This document shows positions 17,769 through 26,726 of a DNA stretch of 64,000 bases, piece after piece. This DNA comes from Reichenbachiella versicolor (GTDB lineage: Bacteria > Bacteroidota > Bacteroidia > Cytophagales > Cyclobacteriaceae). Positions within the stretch are counted from its first letter, which is position 1, and each line of letters starts with the position of its first letter. Both the position numbers and the translations under genes were made by a program. Location of the stretch: the NCBI RefSeq assembly GCF_003171675.1, contig NZ_QFZQ01000006.1:186001-250000 (forward strand). Reading direction: 5' to 3'. The notes under the pieces were generated by a model. It worked only from the letters and a program-made list of their open reading frames with translations, was not told the DNA's origin and ran no database searches.

Positions 17769-19145
17769 TTAGTCCATTGACTTAACTTCGTCATTCAATG
17801 CTTCAATAGTAGCCTTAGCATCTCCAAATAGCATTTTAGTCTTGTCATGGAAAAATAAAGGATTTTCAATTCCTGAATAACCTTTGCTCATACCCCTTTT
17901 CAATACGACCACTTGTTTTGAATTAAGTAGCTCTAGTACCGGCATCCCATATATCGGGCTGCCTGGATCATCGAGTGCAGATGGATTGACTACATCGTTG
18001 GCTCCAACTACTAGGGAAACATCCGTGTCAGGAAATTGACTATTCGCATCCTCTAGATCTTTTAGCTTGTCATAGGAAACATCAGCCTCAGCTAATAATA
18101 CATTCATATGACCTGGCATACGACCAGCGACTGGGTGAATCGCATAGTTTACATTCACTCCTCTTTCGGTCAATGACTTATCTAGTTCCTTAGCTGCTTT
18201 TTGAGCTTGAGCCACTGCCATACCATATCCTGGGATGATCGTTACATTCTTAGCATATCTCATCATAATCGCAGTATCGTTTGCTGTTGTTTCTTTCACA
18301 GTACCTTGATCTCCACCTGCTGCTGAAGCTGACGAACCTCCAAAACCACCTACTATTACATTGATCAAAGATCTATTCATGGCTTGACACATGAGTACTG
18401 TCAGGATAGTTCCTGAAGAACCTACCAAAATACCTCCTAGAAGCATCACCATATTTCCATAAACAATACCAGCTAAAGCTGCAGCTACACCTGTCAAGGC
18501 ATTGAGCAATGATATCACAACTGGCATATCAGCACCTCCAATCGGCAATACAAAAGTAAATCCGTAAATCAGTGAAACACCTAAAATTATGAATGGTAGG
18601 TAACCGATTTCCCCAGTCATAATCACTTCATAAGCCATCAATCCAAGACATAGAGCCAACCAGATTAGATTGAAATAGGATGAAATTCCACTTCGCCAGT
18701 CTTTTACTTTTCCTGATAATTTTCCATATGCTATCAAAGACCCCGTGAATGCTACTCCTCCTATGAATAATGCTAGATACGTAGTAGCTATATAGCCTTT
18801 AGAGACGTCAGCAGTAAAATTGCTTATCTCTACCATGGATATTGCAACTGCACAGGCTCCCCCAAATCCGTTGAAGAGTGATACCATCTCTGGAATGGCT
18901 GTCATTTCTACTTTCTTGGCTACGACAAGACCTATAATAGATCCTATAGCTAATGCTATCAATATAAGAATGTAATTTCCATGGTCGTTTTCAATTGGCT
19001 CGACCATAGCCGTAAGGATTGCCAGTCCCATTCCGACTGCAGCAATTATATTCCCTTTGGCCGCAGTAGCTGGACTGCTTAGCCTTCTTAGCCCTACAAT
19101 CAAAAGTACTGTAGAGACAATGTATAATAAACTAAGGTGCTCCAT
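17769..19145 (-). CDS. pntB: NAD(P) transhydrogenase subunit beta
   Basis: This 458-residue membrane protein has an N-terminal half of nine or so transmembrane helices (dII), including NGFGGACAVAISM and FVLPIGGADMPVVISLLNA. The C-terminal NADP(H)-binding domain III has IIPGYGMAVAQAQ, HPVAGRMPGHMNVLLAEA, VGANDVVNPSA and VVLKRGMSKGYSGIENPLF. The proton-translocating transhydrogenase reduces NADP+ with NADH at the expense of the proton gradient. It is the last gene of pntAA-pntAB-pntB, two bases after the preceding stop. Length and motifs are fully normal. Confidence 0.97.
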   Translation of the reverse strand: MEHLSLLYIVSTVLLIVGLRRLSSPATAAKGNIIAAVGMGLAILTAMVEPIENDHGNYILILIALAIGSIIGLVVAKKVEMTAIPEMVSLFNGFGGACAVAISMVEISNFTADVSKGYIATTYLALFIGGVAFTGSLIAYGKLSGKVKDWRSGISSYFNLIWLALCLGLMAYEVIMTGEIGYLPFIILGVSLIYGFTFVLPIGGADMPVVISLLNALTGVAAALAGIVYGNMVMLLGGILVGSSGTILTVLMCQAMNRSLINVIVGGFGGSSASAAGGDQGTVKETTANDTAIMMRYAKNVTIIPGYGMAVAQAQKAAKELDKSLTERGVNVNYAIHPVAGRMPGHMNVLLAEADVSYDKLKDLEDANSQFPDTDVSLVVGANDVVNPSALDDPGSPIYGMPVLELLNSKQVVVLKRGMSKGYSGIENPLFFHDKTKMLFGDAKATIEALNDEVKSMD

Positions 19146-19147
19146 AA

Positions 19148-19453
19148 TTATTTCTTCTTAAACATTTCCAACATACGATTGGTCACTGCATGACCTCCAG
19201 CCACATTGATCATAGCTAGTACTATACCGATGAATCCAGCGCCCAAAGCAACGTAATCATCTGAGGCTGATTGTCTCATTAGTACTATTGCACCTATGAT
19301 GACAATGCCACTAATAGCGTTTGAACCGGACATTAATGGAGTGTGAAGAACTGTTGGTACTTTGGAAATCACTTCGAATCCTAAAAAAATGGTGATGATC
19401 CACAAGTTTATAGTCAATACATTATCTGTTAGATAATTTAGTATCTCTTGCAT
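19148..19453 (-). CDS. pntAB: NAD(P) transhydrogenase subunit alpha part 2 (membrane)
   Basis: This 101-residue membrane protein corresponds to the C-terminal part of a full-length PntA. It has three or four hydrophobic helices, with the hallmark segments EVISKVPTVLHTPLMSGSNAISGI and FIGIVLAMINVAGGHAVTNRML. The alpha subunit is split into two genes here, as in Rhodospirillum and many Bacteroidota. It lies between pntAA and pntB with short gaps. Confidence 0.96.
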   Translation of the reverse strand: MQEILNYLTDNVLTINLWIITIFLGFEVISKVPTVLHTPLMSGSNAISGIVIIGAIVLMRQSASDDYVALGAGFIGIVLAMINVAGGHAVTNRMLEMFKKK

Positions 19454-19549
19454 AATAAAATGAATTAGTAATGAGCGACTAGTATTAAAATCGAACTATT
19501 AGCACATTTCACCAATAGCTGAATCCAAAACCAATCGCGATAAGATTAG

Positions 19550-20644
19550 TTAAGCTACTACAGCCTCTTTGACTGGTACTAGTAGTGTATTTGCGACGAT
19601 TTCATTGTCATAGGGTATATTATCAACACCTTCCTTCATCACAAATGACAAGAAATTGAAAATGTTGTTGCTATACACGAAACTTGACTGTGTTCCCATA
19701 TGGTTATGCAGTTTGGAATCTCCTATTACTGTCACTCCTTCTACTTTAACAGTTTCATCGTCTTTGGATACTGCTACGTTTCCGCCACTGGCAGAAGCCA
19801 TATCGACGATCACAGAACCTGCTTTCATGGCTTTCACTGTTCGCTCCTCTATCAAAAGAGGTGCTTCTCTTCCTGGAATATTCGCTGTAGTAATCACGAT
19901 ATCAGCTTTCAATGCAGTCTCGTGAATGAGCTCTTTTTGCTTAGCGATGTACTCTTCAGACTGCTGTACGGCATATCCCCCGGCACCTTTATCTTCTTGA
20001 GCTCCTTCTACTTCTATGAACTTAGCTCCAAGGCTTTCTACCTCCTCTTTTACGGCAGATCGTACATCAAACGCATCTACCATAGCGCCGAGACGCTTAG
20101 CCGTAGCGATAGCTTGAAGACCTGCAACACCTGCTCCTAGGATCATAACTTTAGCTGGAGGAATAGTTCCTGCCGAAGTAGTCATCATCGGAAGATATCC
20201 TGCAAAGTGATCTGCTGCTAATACCACAGACTTATAGCCTGCTAGTGAAGCCAAAGAAGACAATACATCCATAGACTGAGCGATAGTAGATCTAGGAAGC
20301 AGGTCTAGGCTAAAAGCCTTGAGCCCTGAGTTCTTCAATGCAGTCAATAGTGGAGAATCCACTCTAGCATTGAACTTCCCTACGACAAATGCCTCTGGGT
20401 TGAATTGCTTGATTTCATTGATCTCGATGCCACTGACTGTGGCGATAATAGAAGCTGTATAGATTTTTTCTCTAGAGACGATTTTCGCTCCAGCTTCTTC
20501 ATACTGTTGGTCGGTGTAGTTAGAAGCCAAGCCTGCGCCTTTCTCCACCCATACTTCGTAATCGCTTTTTATATATTTGGCGACAACTTTTGGTACCAAG
20601 GCGACCAAATTCTCCTCAGTACACTTCAAAACACCTATTACCAT
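19550..20644 (-). CDS. pntAA: NAD(P) transhydrogenase subunit alpha part 1 (NAD-binding)
   Basis: This 364-residue soluble domain I is of the alanine dehydrogenase/PntA family. It includes the substrate region GKFNARVDSPLL, the NAD Rossmann motif GAGVAGLQAIATAKRLGA with acidic DVR at the end of strand two, and the mobile-loop area LGAKFIEVEGAQEDKGAGGYA. It binds NAD(H) and passes hydride to the PntB NADP site. It is the first gene of the operon; a TAnnTTTG promoter box lies about 80 bases upstream. Confidence 0.96.
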   Translation of the reverse strand: MVIGVLKCTEENLVALVPKVVAKYIKSDYEVWVEKGAGLASNYTDQQYEEAGAKIVSREKIYTASIIATVSGIEINEIKQFNPEAFVVGKFNARVDSPLLTALKNSGLKAFSLDLLPRSTIAQSMDVLSSLASLAGYKSVVLAADHFAGYLPMMTTSAGTIPPAKVMILGAGVAGLQAIATAKRLGAMVDAFDVRSAVKEEVESLGAKFIEVEGAQEDKGAGGYAVQQSEEYIAKQKELIHETALKADIVITTANIPGREAPLLIEERTVKAMKAGSVIVDMASASGGNVAVSKDDETVKVEGVTVIGDSKLHNHMGTQSSFVYSNNIFNFLSFVMKEGVDNIPYDNEIVANTLLVPVKEAVVA

Positions 20645-20720
20645 TGCTACTGTTTTAAGGTATTATAAATCATACGTTACTGCCCCCAATAGATACCTCC
20701 TGTACCTGAAAGAGCGGGCG

Positions 20721-20728
20721 CAAAGCTA
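20721..20728 (-). promoter_or_regulatory. Candidate -7 box of the pnt operon
   Basis: The minus strand reads TAGCTTTG, a full match to the Bacteroidota -7 element TAnnTTTG, about 80 bases before the pntAA start. No clear -33 TTTG was found at standard spacing, so the call is tentative. Confidence 0.4.
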
Positions 20729-20869
20729 TAGGTAATTCACTTAAAACTACGTAGTTAACGCAGATTTATTTATGATAACAGGGTGCTAAACGACCAGTAA
20801 ACAACTGTATATCTGTAAGTTAATAGAAAAACATGATTTTAATTATCTGCGTCTGAATGACAGGAATTG

Positions 20870-22816
20870 TTATCGTCTTTTATTAAAGTTTTTTCGTTTT
20901 TTGGAAAAATTTGACTTCCCGTTTCGCTTGCTTGAAGCTTTTCCTGCTTTGGTAAATGGCTGCTCTTTCATGACATCATTGACAATTTGTTTGCCGAGTA
21001 GTTTCTCTACTAAATCTCTGCGCCCTTTGTTGAGCAGCTTATCTTTGATACGTTGTTGATATTCTTTTTTGTGCCAGAAGAAGAACATGTGTTGTGAGCG
21101 CTTTTCTTTCTCTGTTTTTGGCACATACATACGCTGCATGGTGTAAGGATGATATCCAGAATAGTAAATCACCGTAGCTACAGTCATTGGTGTGGGTGTG
21201 AAGTCTTGTACTTGCTCTAGCATGAACCCCATATCTTTGGTCTCTGCTGCAAGATTAGCCATGTCTTGTTCTTCACATCCGGGGTGACTAGAAATAAAAT
21301 AAGGAATCAAAGGCTGATTCAACCCATGCTTTTTATTGACTTGGTCGTATTTCTTTTTGAAATCATGAAAGTGCTTGAAGGATGGTTTACGCATGATTCG
21401 TAGCGTATCATCTGCTGTATGCTCTGGTGCAACTTTGAGGCGACCTGATATGTGGCGACTGACTACTTGATCCATGTATTCGTCTATGCTGTCGTTTGCT
21501 TCTTTGTTGAAACTCTTGACTAGAAGGTCATAGCGAATACCACTTCCTACAAATGCTTTTTTGACTTTTGGATGCTTATCTACCTTTCTATAAAGTTCGG
21601 TCATCGGTGTATGGTCGGTATCCAAGTTGCTACACACTACTGGGTGAATACATGATGGGCTTACACACTTGTCACAAATCTCTTGTACTTTACCTTTTAA
21701 GCCATACATATTGGCAGATGGACCTCCAAGGTCTGAGATATAGCCTTTGAAGTCTGGCATACTGGTCACCTGATCAACTTCTTTCATAATCGACTCCTTA
21801 CTACGACTAGCGATAAACTTACCTTGGTGTGCCGATATGGTACAGAAGCTACATCCCCCAAAACAGCCTCTGTGCATATTGATCGAAAACTTGATCATCT
21901 CATAGGCAGGAATGGCTCCTCGCTTCTTGTACTTTGGATGTGGCATACGGGTGTATGGCATATCAAAAGACTGATCGATCTCTCTTTCTGTCATCGTATA
22001 GTACGGCGGATTAATGACTACATTGTAGTCTCCTGCTGCCTGTACGATTCGGTCAGCCTTCAACTTATTGGACTCTTGCTCTACATGCTTGAAGTTGGAG
22101 GCGTATGCTTTTTTATCTCTTAGACACTTCTCGTGGTTGTTGAGTGCTACGGTTTTCCATTCACTATCGGGAATAGGTTCGTGCCTTGGTGTCAAATAAC
22201 TGGTCTGAGGAATATTTTGTATTTGATCGAACGGTACACCTTTACCTACCAGTCTCAATAAGTCCCTCAAGGGTTGTTCTCCCATTCCATATACTAACAT
22301 ATCGGCTCCACTGTCTACCAAAATCGAAGGCATCAGTTTATCTGACCAATAATCGTAGTGCGTCACTCTTCTGAGACTAGCTTCTACACCACCGATTACT
22401 ACTGGTACATCTGGATAAATTTCTTTTAGGATCTTGGTGTAGGTGATGGTCGCATAGTCTGGTCTGAATCCTGCCTCTCCTCCTGGGGTGTAGGCATCGT
22501 TGCTTCGTTTACGCTTGTTAGCCGTGTAGTGATTGACCATAGAATCCATACAGCCAGAGGTGACACCAAAGAAGTATCTTGGTTTACCAAACTTCTTAAA
22601 GTCTCTCAAATCATCGCGCCAATTAGGCTGAGGGATGATTCCGACCCTTAGACCTTCGCTTTCTATGATACGTCCTATCACTGCTCCACCAAAAGCAGGG
22701 TGGTCAACATAGGCATCTCCAGAGATGATAACGACATCGAGTTCGTTCCACCCTTTTTCTTGCATTTCTTTTTTGGTGATGGGAAGCCAGTCTGTGATTG
22801 GGCGATTTTGCTGCAT
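20870..22816 (-). CDS. YgiQ-family radical SAM protein
   Basis: This 648-residue protein contains the whole YgiQ layout: the N-terminal domain GDAYVDHPAFGGAVIGRIIE, a B12-binding-like region, and the radical SAM cluster CFGGCSFC (CxxxCxxC). The C-terminal domain includes RLKVAPEHTADDTLRIMRKPSF and the segment YSGYHPYTMQRMY, with a lysine/arginine-rich tail that suggests nucleic-acid contact. The substrate of YgiQ proteins is not established. It is a single gene with a possible leaderless promoter. Confidence 0.93.
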   Translation of the reverse strand: MQQNRPITDWLPITKKEMQEKGWNELDVVIISGDAYVDHPAFGGAVIGRIIESEGLRVGIIPQPNWRDDLRDFKKFGKPRYFFGVTSGCMDSMVNHYTANKRKRSNDAYTPGGEAGFRPDYATITYTKILKEIYPDVPVVIGGVEASLRRVTHYDYWSDKLMPSILVDSGADMLVYGMGEQPLRDLLRLVGKGVPFDQIQNIPQTSYLTPRHEPIPDSEWKTVALNNHEKCLRDKKAYASNFKHVEQESNKLKADRIVQAAGDYNVVINPPYYTMTEREIDQSFDMPYTRMPHPKYKKRGAIPAYEMIKFSINMHRGCFGGCSFCTISAHQGKFIASRSKESIMKEVDQVTSMPDFKGYISDLGGPSANMYGLKGKVQEICDKCVSPSCIHPVVCSNLDTDHTPMTELYRKVDKHPKVKKAFVGSGIRYDLLVKSFNKEANDSIDEYMDQVVSRHISGRLKVAPEHTADDTLRIMRKPSFKHFHDFKKKYDQVNKKHGLNQPLIPYFISSHPGCEEQDMANLAAETKDMGFMLEQVQDFTPTPMTVATVIYYSGYHPYTMQRMYVPKTEKEKRSQHMFFFWHKKEYQQRIKDKLLNKGRRDLVEKLLGKQIVNDVMKEQPFTKAGKASSKRNGKSNFSKKRKNFNKRR

Positions 22817-23257
22817 TTTGCAAAGGTAGCTAGATACTTGACTTATTGGTTACTGTTCACGACCAAGGGGTGAGAAATAAGGTTGGATATTTGAATTTAA
22901 GACTAAGCCATCGATATCCAACTCTTCACAGTAACGTAACTTACCCTTCTAAAATTAATTACAAAAAATATCTGATTTTACACTTCATTTAAAATAAAAC
23001 AATAATAAAACTGTAACGAGAGATGTTGATATCTGATTCGATAGCTTACTTTATTCTTATGTACTCTTTAAGGTTTTACAGCAAATGAAGTTAGAAGTGC
23101 AATCTCAATAGATGCCAGAAAATACTGTTGGCATTAAATTGTAATTACTAGACGTTCTATTAAATCGAGAATTTACAAGATAGGATGCAGAAATTGAATT
23201 CCTCAATCTTGAATTATTTTCTAGGTTAAACAGATTTTCCGTTGGTTATACTTAACT
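22817..23257. other. Intergenic region, no gene seen
   Basis: About 440 AT-rich bases lie between the radical SAM gene (which starts at 22816 and reads left) and the stop of the next leftward gene. Apart from the -7 box next to the radical SAM start, I see no open frame, hairpin with a T-run, or repeat. Confidence 0.5.
22822..22829 (-). promoter_or_regulatory. Candidate -7 box of the radical SAM gene
   Basis: The minus strand reads TACCTTTG (TAnnTTTG) ending only five bases before the ATG at 22816, which would give an almost leaderless transcript. The -33 element is unclear. Confidence 0.4.
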
Positions 23258-23857
23258 TCAAAAATTAGAGTCATTGTTAATTAATTGAATATCATTAAAA
23301 TTAACATAAAATTCATTACTTAAAAGACCACTATAATTATAGTTTGTTCGGTCTCTACTCCAAGTTCTAGTTTTGAAGTCGTACTTATCAGACTTAGGTG
23401 GATTAGCTATTTCATATCGAGGCATAATAGAAACCCATAAATGTTCTCCATGTCGTCCAGCTTCGGTCATCGAAGAGTCTTTATCAAGACAAATTCCAAC
23501 AAACGAAGATTGCTTTTTAAAAAAGAATTTCTCATGAACAGAATTAACTCTACAGAAATCTACTGTATCCTCTCTTCGATACTTAATTTGTCGTTGTTCG
23601 TAATCCTCAAGCTTTCTTCGACCCTTTTTGTAGAATTTTAATTGATAAACGTTCTTTTTTACAAAAATGGAATCCCCAATTGTCAGATTATTCCATTCAT
23701 TAATTAGTTCAGACTTGTACTCATTATGAATGCTAGATCCCCAACTTACAAGTAAGACGAATATTGCAAATATGCTAAGAGTAATAATTAACAGAGGCTT
23801 TCGATAGCTATATCCTAATTCTAAAAGTTCTTTAATAAATAAAATGTTATCTAGCAT
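23258..23857 (-). CDS. Membrane-anchored protein of unknown function
   Basis: I do not recognise this 199-residue protein. One transmembrane helix occupies about residues 20-42 (PLLIITLSIFAIFVLLVSW), leaving a short cytoplasmic N-terminus and a 155-residue outer part rich in Lys, Tyr and Arg. It includes NLTIGDSIFVKKNVYQLKFY and AGRHGEHLWVSIMPRYEIANPP. Codon use is more AT-rich than in neighbouring genes and both flanks are long non-coding stretches, which is compatible with acquired DNA. No partner gene is evident. Confidence 0.6.
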   Translation of the reverse strand: MLDNILFIKELLELGYSYRKPLLIITLSIFAIFVLLVSWGSSIHNEYKSELINEWNNLTIGDSIFVKKNVYQLKFYKKGRRKLEDYEQRQIKYRREDTVDFCRVNSVHEKFFFKKQSSFVGICLDKDSSMTEAGRHGEHLWVSIMPRYEIANPPKSDKYDFKTRTWSRDRTNYNYSGLLSNEFYVNFNDIQLINNDSNF

Positions 23858-24194
23858 AAAAGATAAGTTTAGACGTCTAAATCGATTCGAACTGGTTTTA
23901 CTAAATTTTATAATCTCCCAGAATTAAAATAATGAAACCTAATCAAATCATACACAACTTGTTCCCTTTAAAAAAGTAGTCGAATTCAACCCTTAACTAA
24001 CTGAATTTAAAATATTTATAATCACACTCAGAATAACGATTTGTTGATAAGGTTCGTGCTTCTCAATTCTATTCAATTTTAATTACCTCAATATCAAAAA
24101 TGATCACTCTGAGTAGAGCTAAGTTTCTGAAATAAGCCTAAATAAATATGCTCTTGTAGAACCTTCTCCCTACTCAGAATGATGATAAACCTAC
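23858..24194. other. Intergenic region, no gene seen
   Basis: About 340 AT-rich bases lie between two leftward genes. No open frame of note, RNA gene or strong terminator was recognised. Confidence 0.45.
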
Positions 24195-24848
24195 TTACTC
24201 AGACGGCTCAACTATACCAAGTGCTTCTAGCATCTGAGGTTGTTGCTCTAGAGCGATTCGGGCGAAGACTTTGAAGTCCGACATCCAATCCATGAGTTCC
24301 TCAAGGGCATTATCTCTTAGTTGCGTGGCTTGCTGGGCTTCACCTACTTCTGTGTCTCTGCTAGCTAAGTTTTTGATCAATTGATCTACTTGGACTCTGA
24401 AGTCTTCGAAATCCTCTTGATTGATACCAAACTGTGCGTAGGTCTGCAAGAAGTTGGCATCTTCTAGGACATTGTGTACGAACTTAGCAGCCTGCTGTGT
24501 GAAGGCTGAGTAGGTTTGTAACACACGCCCTTTGATACCAAGAGCGTTGAGCGCTTTGATATCGTCTTTGAAGATGACTCTTCCGATCTGTGCGAACTTG
24601 ATTAACGTTTTTCTCAATTGTGCTTGCTGGCTCTCTATTTGTCCGGTTAGGTCATATTGCTCTGCATATTCCTTTTGCTGATTGGCATGCTTGATCTTGG
24701 TATCATCGAGCATAGCCTTAGCGGCGAGAAATTTAGTCTCATCGTAGCCGTAGATTGCCATAGCAGTCTTAATAGCCTCGTTAGTGAGCGCATTGGTCAG
24801 GGTAATCTCCGTCGCTAAAAGTTTTGAATCTATCGATTGATTGTTCAT
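24195..24848 (-). CDS. All-helical protein of unknown function
   Basis: I do not recognise this protein. I place the start at the ATG at 24848 (MNNQSIDSKLLATE, 217 residues), because the frame upstream to an ATG at 24905 reads like an A-rich leader (KQNKDIIFIHLTKQF) and TTTAACCAAACAATTT precedes 24848. The predicted protein is almost entirely helix, with repeated Gln/Ala-rich segments such as ANQQKEYAEQYDLTGQIESQ and RDTEVGEAQQATQLRDNALE. It ends with QPQMLEALGIVEPSE. There is no signal or membrane segment. It lies about 130 bases from the large 21-bp-repeat palindrome, on the side from which it would be transcribed. Confidence 0.6.
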   Translation of the reverse strand: MNNQSIDSKLLATEITLTNALTNEAIKTAMAIYGYDETKFLAAKAMLDDTKIKHANQQKEYAEQYDLTGQIESQQAQLRKTLIKFAQIGRVIFKDDIKALNALGIKGRVLQTYSAFTQQAAKFVHNVLEDANFLQTYAQFGINQEDFEDFRVQVDQLIKNLASRDTEVGEAQQATQLRDNALEELMDWMSDFKVFARIALEQQPQMLEALGIVEPSE

Positions 24849-24983
24849 AAATTGTTTGGTTAAATGAATAAAAATTATGTCTTTATTTTGTTTGTTATCT
24901 TCCAATTGTCCCTAGCTGTACTACAGTGTTCGTCTCTTAACTTTTATGCACTGCAAAGCTGATTGTATCAATTCTTCGAAGCT

Positions 24984-25229
24984 AAAAATGGCTCTACGCA
25001 GTTTTTGAGTAGGCATTCGCTAAAAATTTTGACTCTACGCACTTTTTGAAGGGGTATTCGCTGATTTGGAAGGGGTATTCGGGCTTTTTAGAGGCCATTC
25101 GCATGCGAATGGCACTTAAAAAACCGCGAATGGCACCCAAAAAAGTGCGAATGCCCCCTCAAAAACTGCGAATGGGGGCAGAAAAACTGCGTAGAGCCAT
25201 TTTAAACAGCGAATGGCCGTTTTTTGGGC
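24984..25229. repeat. Two-armed palindrome built from 21-bp repeats
   Basis: Perfect 22-bp inverted ends (24985-25006 and 25182-25203, beginning AAAATGGCTCTACG) enclose an element centred on a perfect 20-bp palindrome at 25094-25113, GCCATTCGCATGCGAATGGC. From the centre, each arm is a series of about 21-bp units beginning GCGAATGGC or GCGTAGAGC and containing an AAAAA run. Units in the right arm start at 25105, 25126, 25147, 25168, 25189 and 25209. The left arm is the same pattern on the other strand. The structure could extrude as a cruciform or fold as an RNA hairpin over 200 nt long. A 75-codon open frame through it is a by-product of the three-divisible period. Confidence 0.88.
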
Positions 25230-25851
25230 GTCCGATGCCGTTCAAAAGCAGTATTTGTTATTCTAAATAAGTAGGAGCTTAGTACACTTAGCAGGTAAAC
25301 GGTATGATTTACCTCTCCTTCTAAATGATTTTGACTATGTACTTTAGAAAATGTGTTTCTTAACAGTGTTACTTGAAACTTGAAAAATTGAACTATCTGT
25401 ACTTTTACTTGATACAGATGTTTATCGATTCTACCTAATAAAGTAATAGGATTTGATCGTAGGTTAATAAAGAGTTCAGTCATGTTAATATTAATTAGCT
25501 GGTGGCAAAGTTGGTTGACTTCTCTGTAATGCTGACACAATTTTGGTCAATTTCTGGGAAAAGATCAAGGAATACCTAAATATAATTCCGTTATTTGCTA
25601 TAGAATGTATCTAATTGTAATTAAAGAAGGTGTTATTCTGCTAGATCTATTAAAAAAGAATGACATGGCCAGTTGAATCAATCCAATGTCGGTTGAGTAA
25701 GCTTCTAACCTATTGCCATCTCGGTGAGAGAATTGATTTTTCAAGGCAAGAATTATAGCTCCCTAATTTAATGAGCTAACACTTTACCATTAAACTATAG
25801 GCTTTGATGTCTTTGATTCCCATAATGAATAATCTTTGATATTTTCGCTGA
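25230..25851. other. Long intergenic stretch with one doubtful frame
   Basis: This stretch, about 620 bases from the palindrome to the TauE/SafE-like gene, holds a leftward open frame of 112 codons (25540 to 25202). It overlaps the repeat palindrome and resembles no family I know, so I do not call it a gene. Around 25741-25806 the minus strand has a TAGTTTAATGGTAAA motif like a tRNA D-arm, but no full cloverleaf. The rest appears non-coding. Confidence 0.45.
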
Positions 25852-26610
25852 ATGTCACTAGATCAGACTTTACCACTTATATTCTTTTTCATCGCACTGC
25901 TATACTCTAGTATCGGTTTTGGTGGAGGGTCTAGTTACTTGGCCATCCTTAGCTTGACTTTGACCAATTTCTATGAAATCCGATCGACTGCTTTAATTTT
26001 GAATCTGGTGGTAGTCTCGATAGGGTCGATTGCTTATTTCAAAAACAAAGTATTTGACTGGAAACAGTTTTGGCCTTTCTTAATTCCTAGTATTCCTATG
26101 GCATATCTTGGTACTCAGCTCAGACTGTCTCAAGCTATGTTTTTTATGGTTTTGGGGCTGTTACTCTTACTTTCTGGAATAAGCCTTCTATACAAATTCT
26201 ATCAATCGGCGTTCAATTCAAGGGATTTCAATAGGTTCAAAAGACTGACAATAGGAGGCGGAATCGGGTTCTTTGCTGGCTTATCTGGAATTGGCGGCGG
26301 TATTTATTTATCTCCTATTCTGAACATGATCGGCTGGAAGGATGCAAAGAAAATAGCATCACTTTCTTCAGCATTTATATGGGTCAATTCTCTAGCGGGA
26401 TTAATAGGTCTGGCATACGCCAATACGCTTAAATTCAATAGTTCGTTGAGTTGGAAACTGATACTGGGTGTGTCTATTGGTGGACTAATAGGGGCTTTTT
26501 TATCTAATCAGCGTCTTAATAATAAGGCGATTGGTTTCATCACAGCACTACTTGTCATCTATGTAGGCGCCAAGCTAGTTTTAAAATACTCTCTAGGAAT
26601 TCTTATTTGA
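25852..26610 (+). CDS. TauE/SafE (TSUP)-family membrane permease
   Basis: This 252-residue protein has about eight hydrophobic helices. The family signature glycine-rich loops appear twice, at the N-terminus (YSSIGFGGGSSYLAIL) and mid-protein (GGGIGFFAGLSGIGGGIYLSPIL). TSUP proteins export sulfite, sulfoacetate or other small sulfur/carbon compounds; the substrate here is not evident. It is a single gene, followed by a SelW-like gene 116 bases downstream, which has its own promoter box. Confidence 0.93.
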   Translation: MSLDQTLPLIFFFIALLYSSIGFGGGSSYLAILSLTLTNFYEIRSTALILNLVVVSIGSIAYFKNKVFDWKQFWPFLIPSIPMAYLGTQLRLSQAMFFMVLGLLLLLSGISLLYKFYQSAFNSRDFNRFKRLTIGGGIGFFAGLSGIGGGIYLSPILNMIGWKDAKKIASLSSAFIWVNSLAGLIGLAYANTLKFNSSLSWKLILGVSIGGLIGAFLSNQRLNNKAIGFITALLVIYVGAKLVLKYSLGILI

Positions 26611-26714
26611 ATATCTGATCGTTCTTGATTTAGGTTCAATTAAAGAAATGGTTTTACTTATCTAATTAGGCTTTTAAATCTTCTTGTACTCAAGTCTGGT
26701 TAATAGACTCACTA

Positions 26715-26722
26715 TATTTTTG
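26715..26722 (+). promoter_or_regulatory. Candidate -7 box of the SelW-like gene
   Basis: TATTTTTG matches TAnnTTTG and ends four bases before the ATG at 26727, suggesting a near-leaderless mRNA. No good -33 box is seen. Confidence 0.4.
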
Positions 26723-26726
26723 CGAT

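Noticed and set aside
20870-22816. Radical SAM protein as a carotenoid or cofactor pathway enzyme
   Set aside because: The whole-length layout matches the YgiQ family, whose function is unknown; neighbours give no pathway link.
24849-24905. N-terminal extension of the helical protein at 24195
   Set aside because: The extra 19 residues look like translated A-rich leader and the better start is 24848, though this is not certain.
25046-25270. Rightward 74-codon frame across the palindrome
   Set aside because: Again produced by 21-bp units; the seven-residue repeat simply mirrors the DNA.
25202-25540. Leftward 112-codon open frame
   Set aside because: It overlaps the repeat palindrome at its end, has no recognisable family and no convincing start signal.
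25741-25806. tRNA-like sequence on the minus strand (TAGTTTAATGGTAAA)
   Set aside because: The D-arm-like motif is present, but the expected anticodon stem and T-arm do not pair and there is no GTTCGA-type loop. At most a relic or coincidence; a covariance search would decide.
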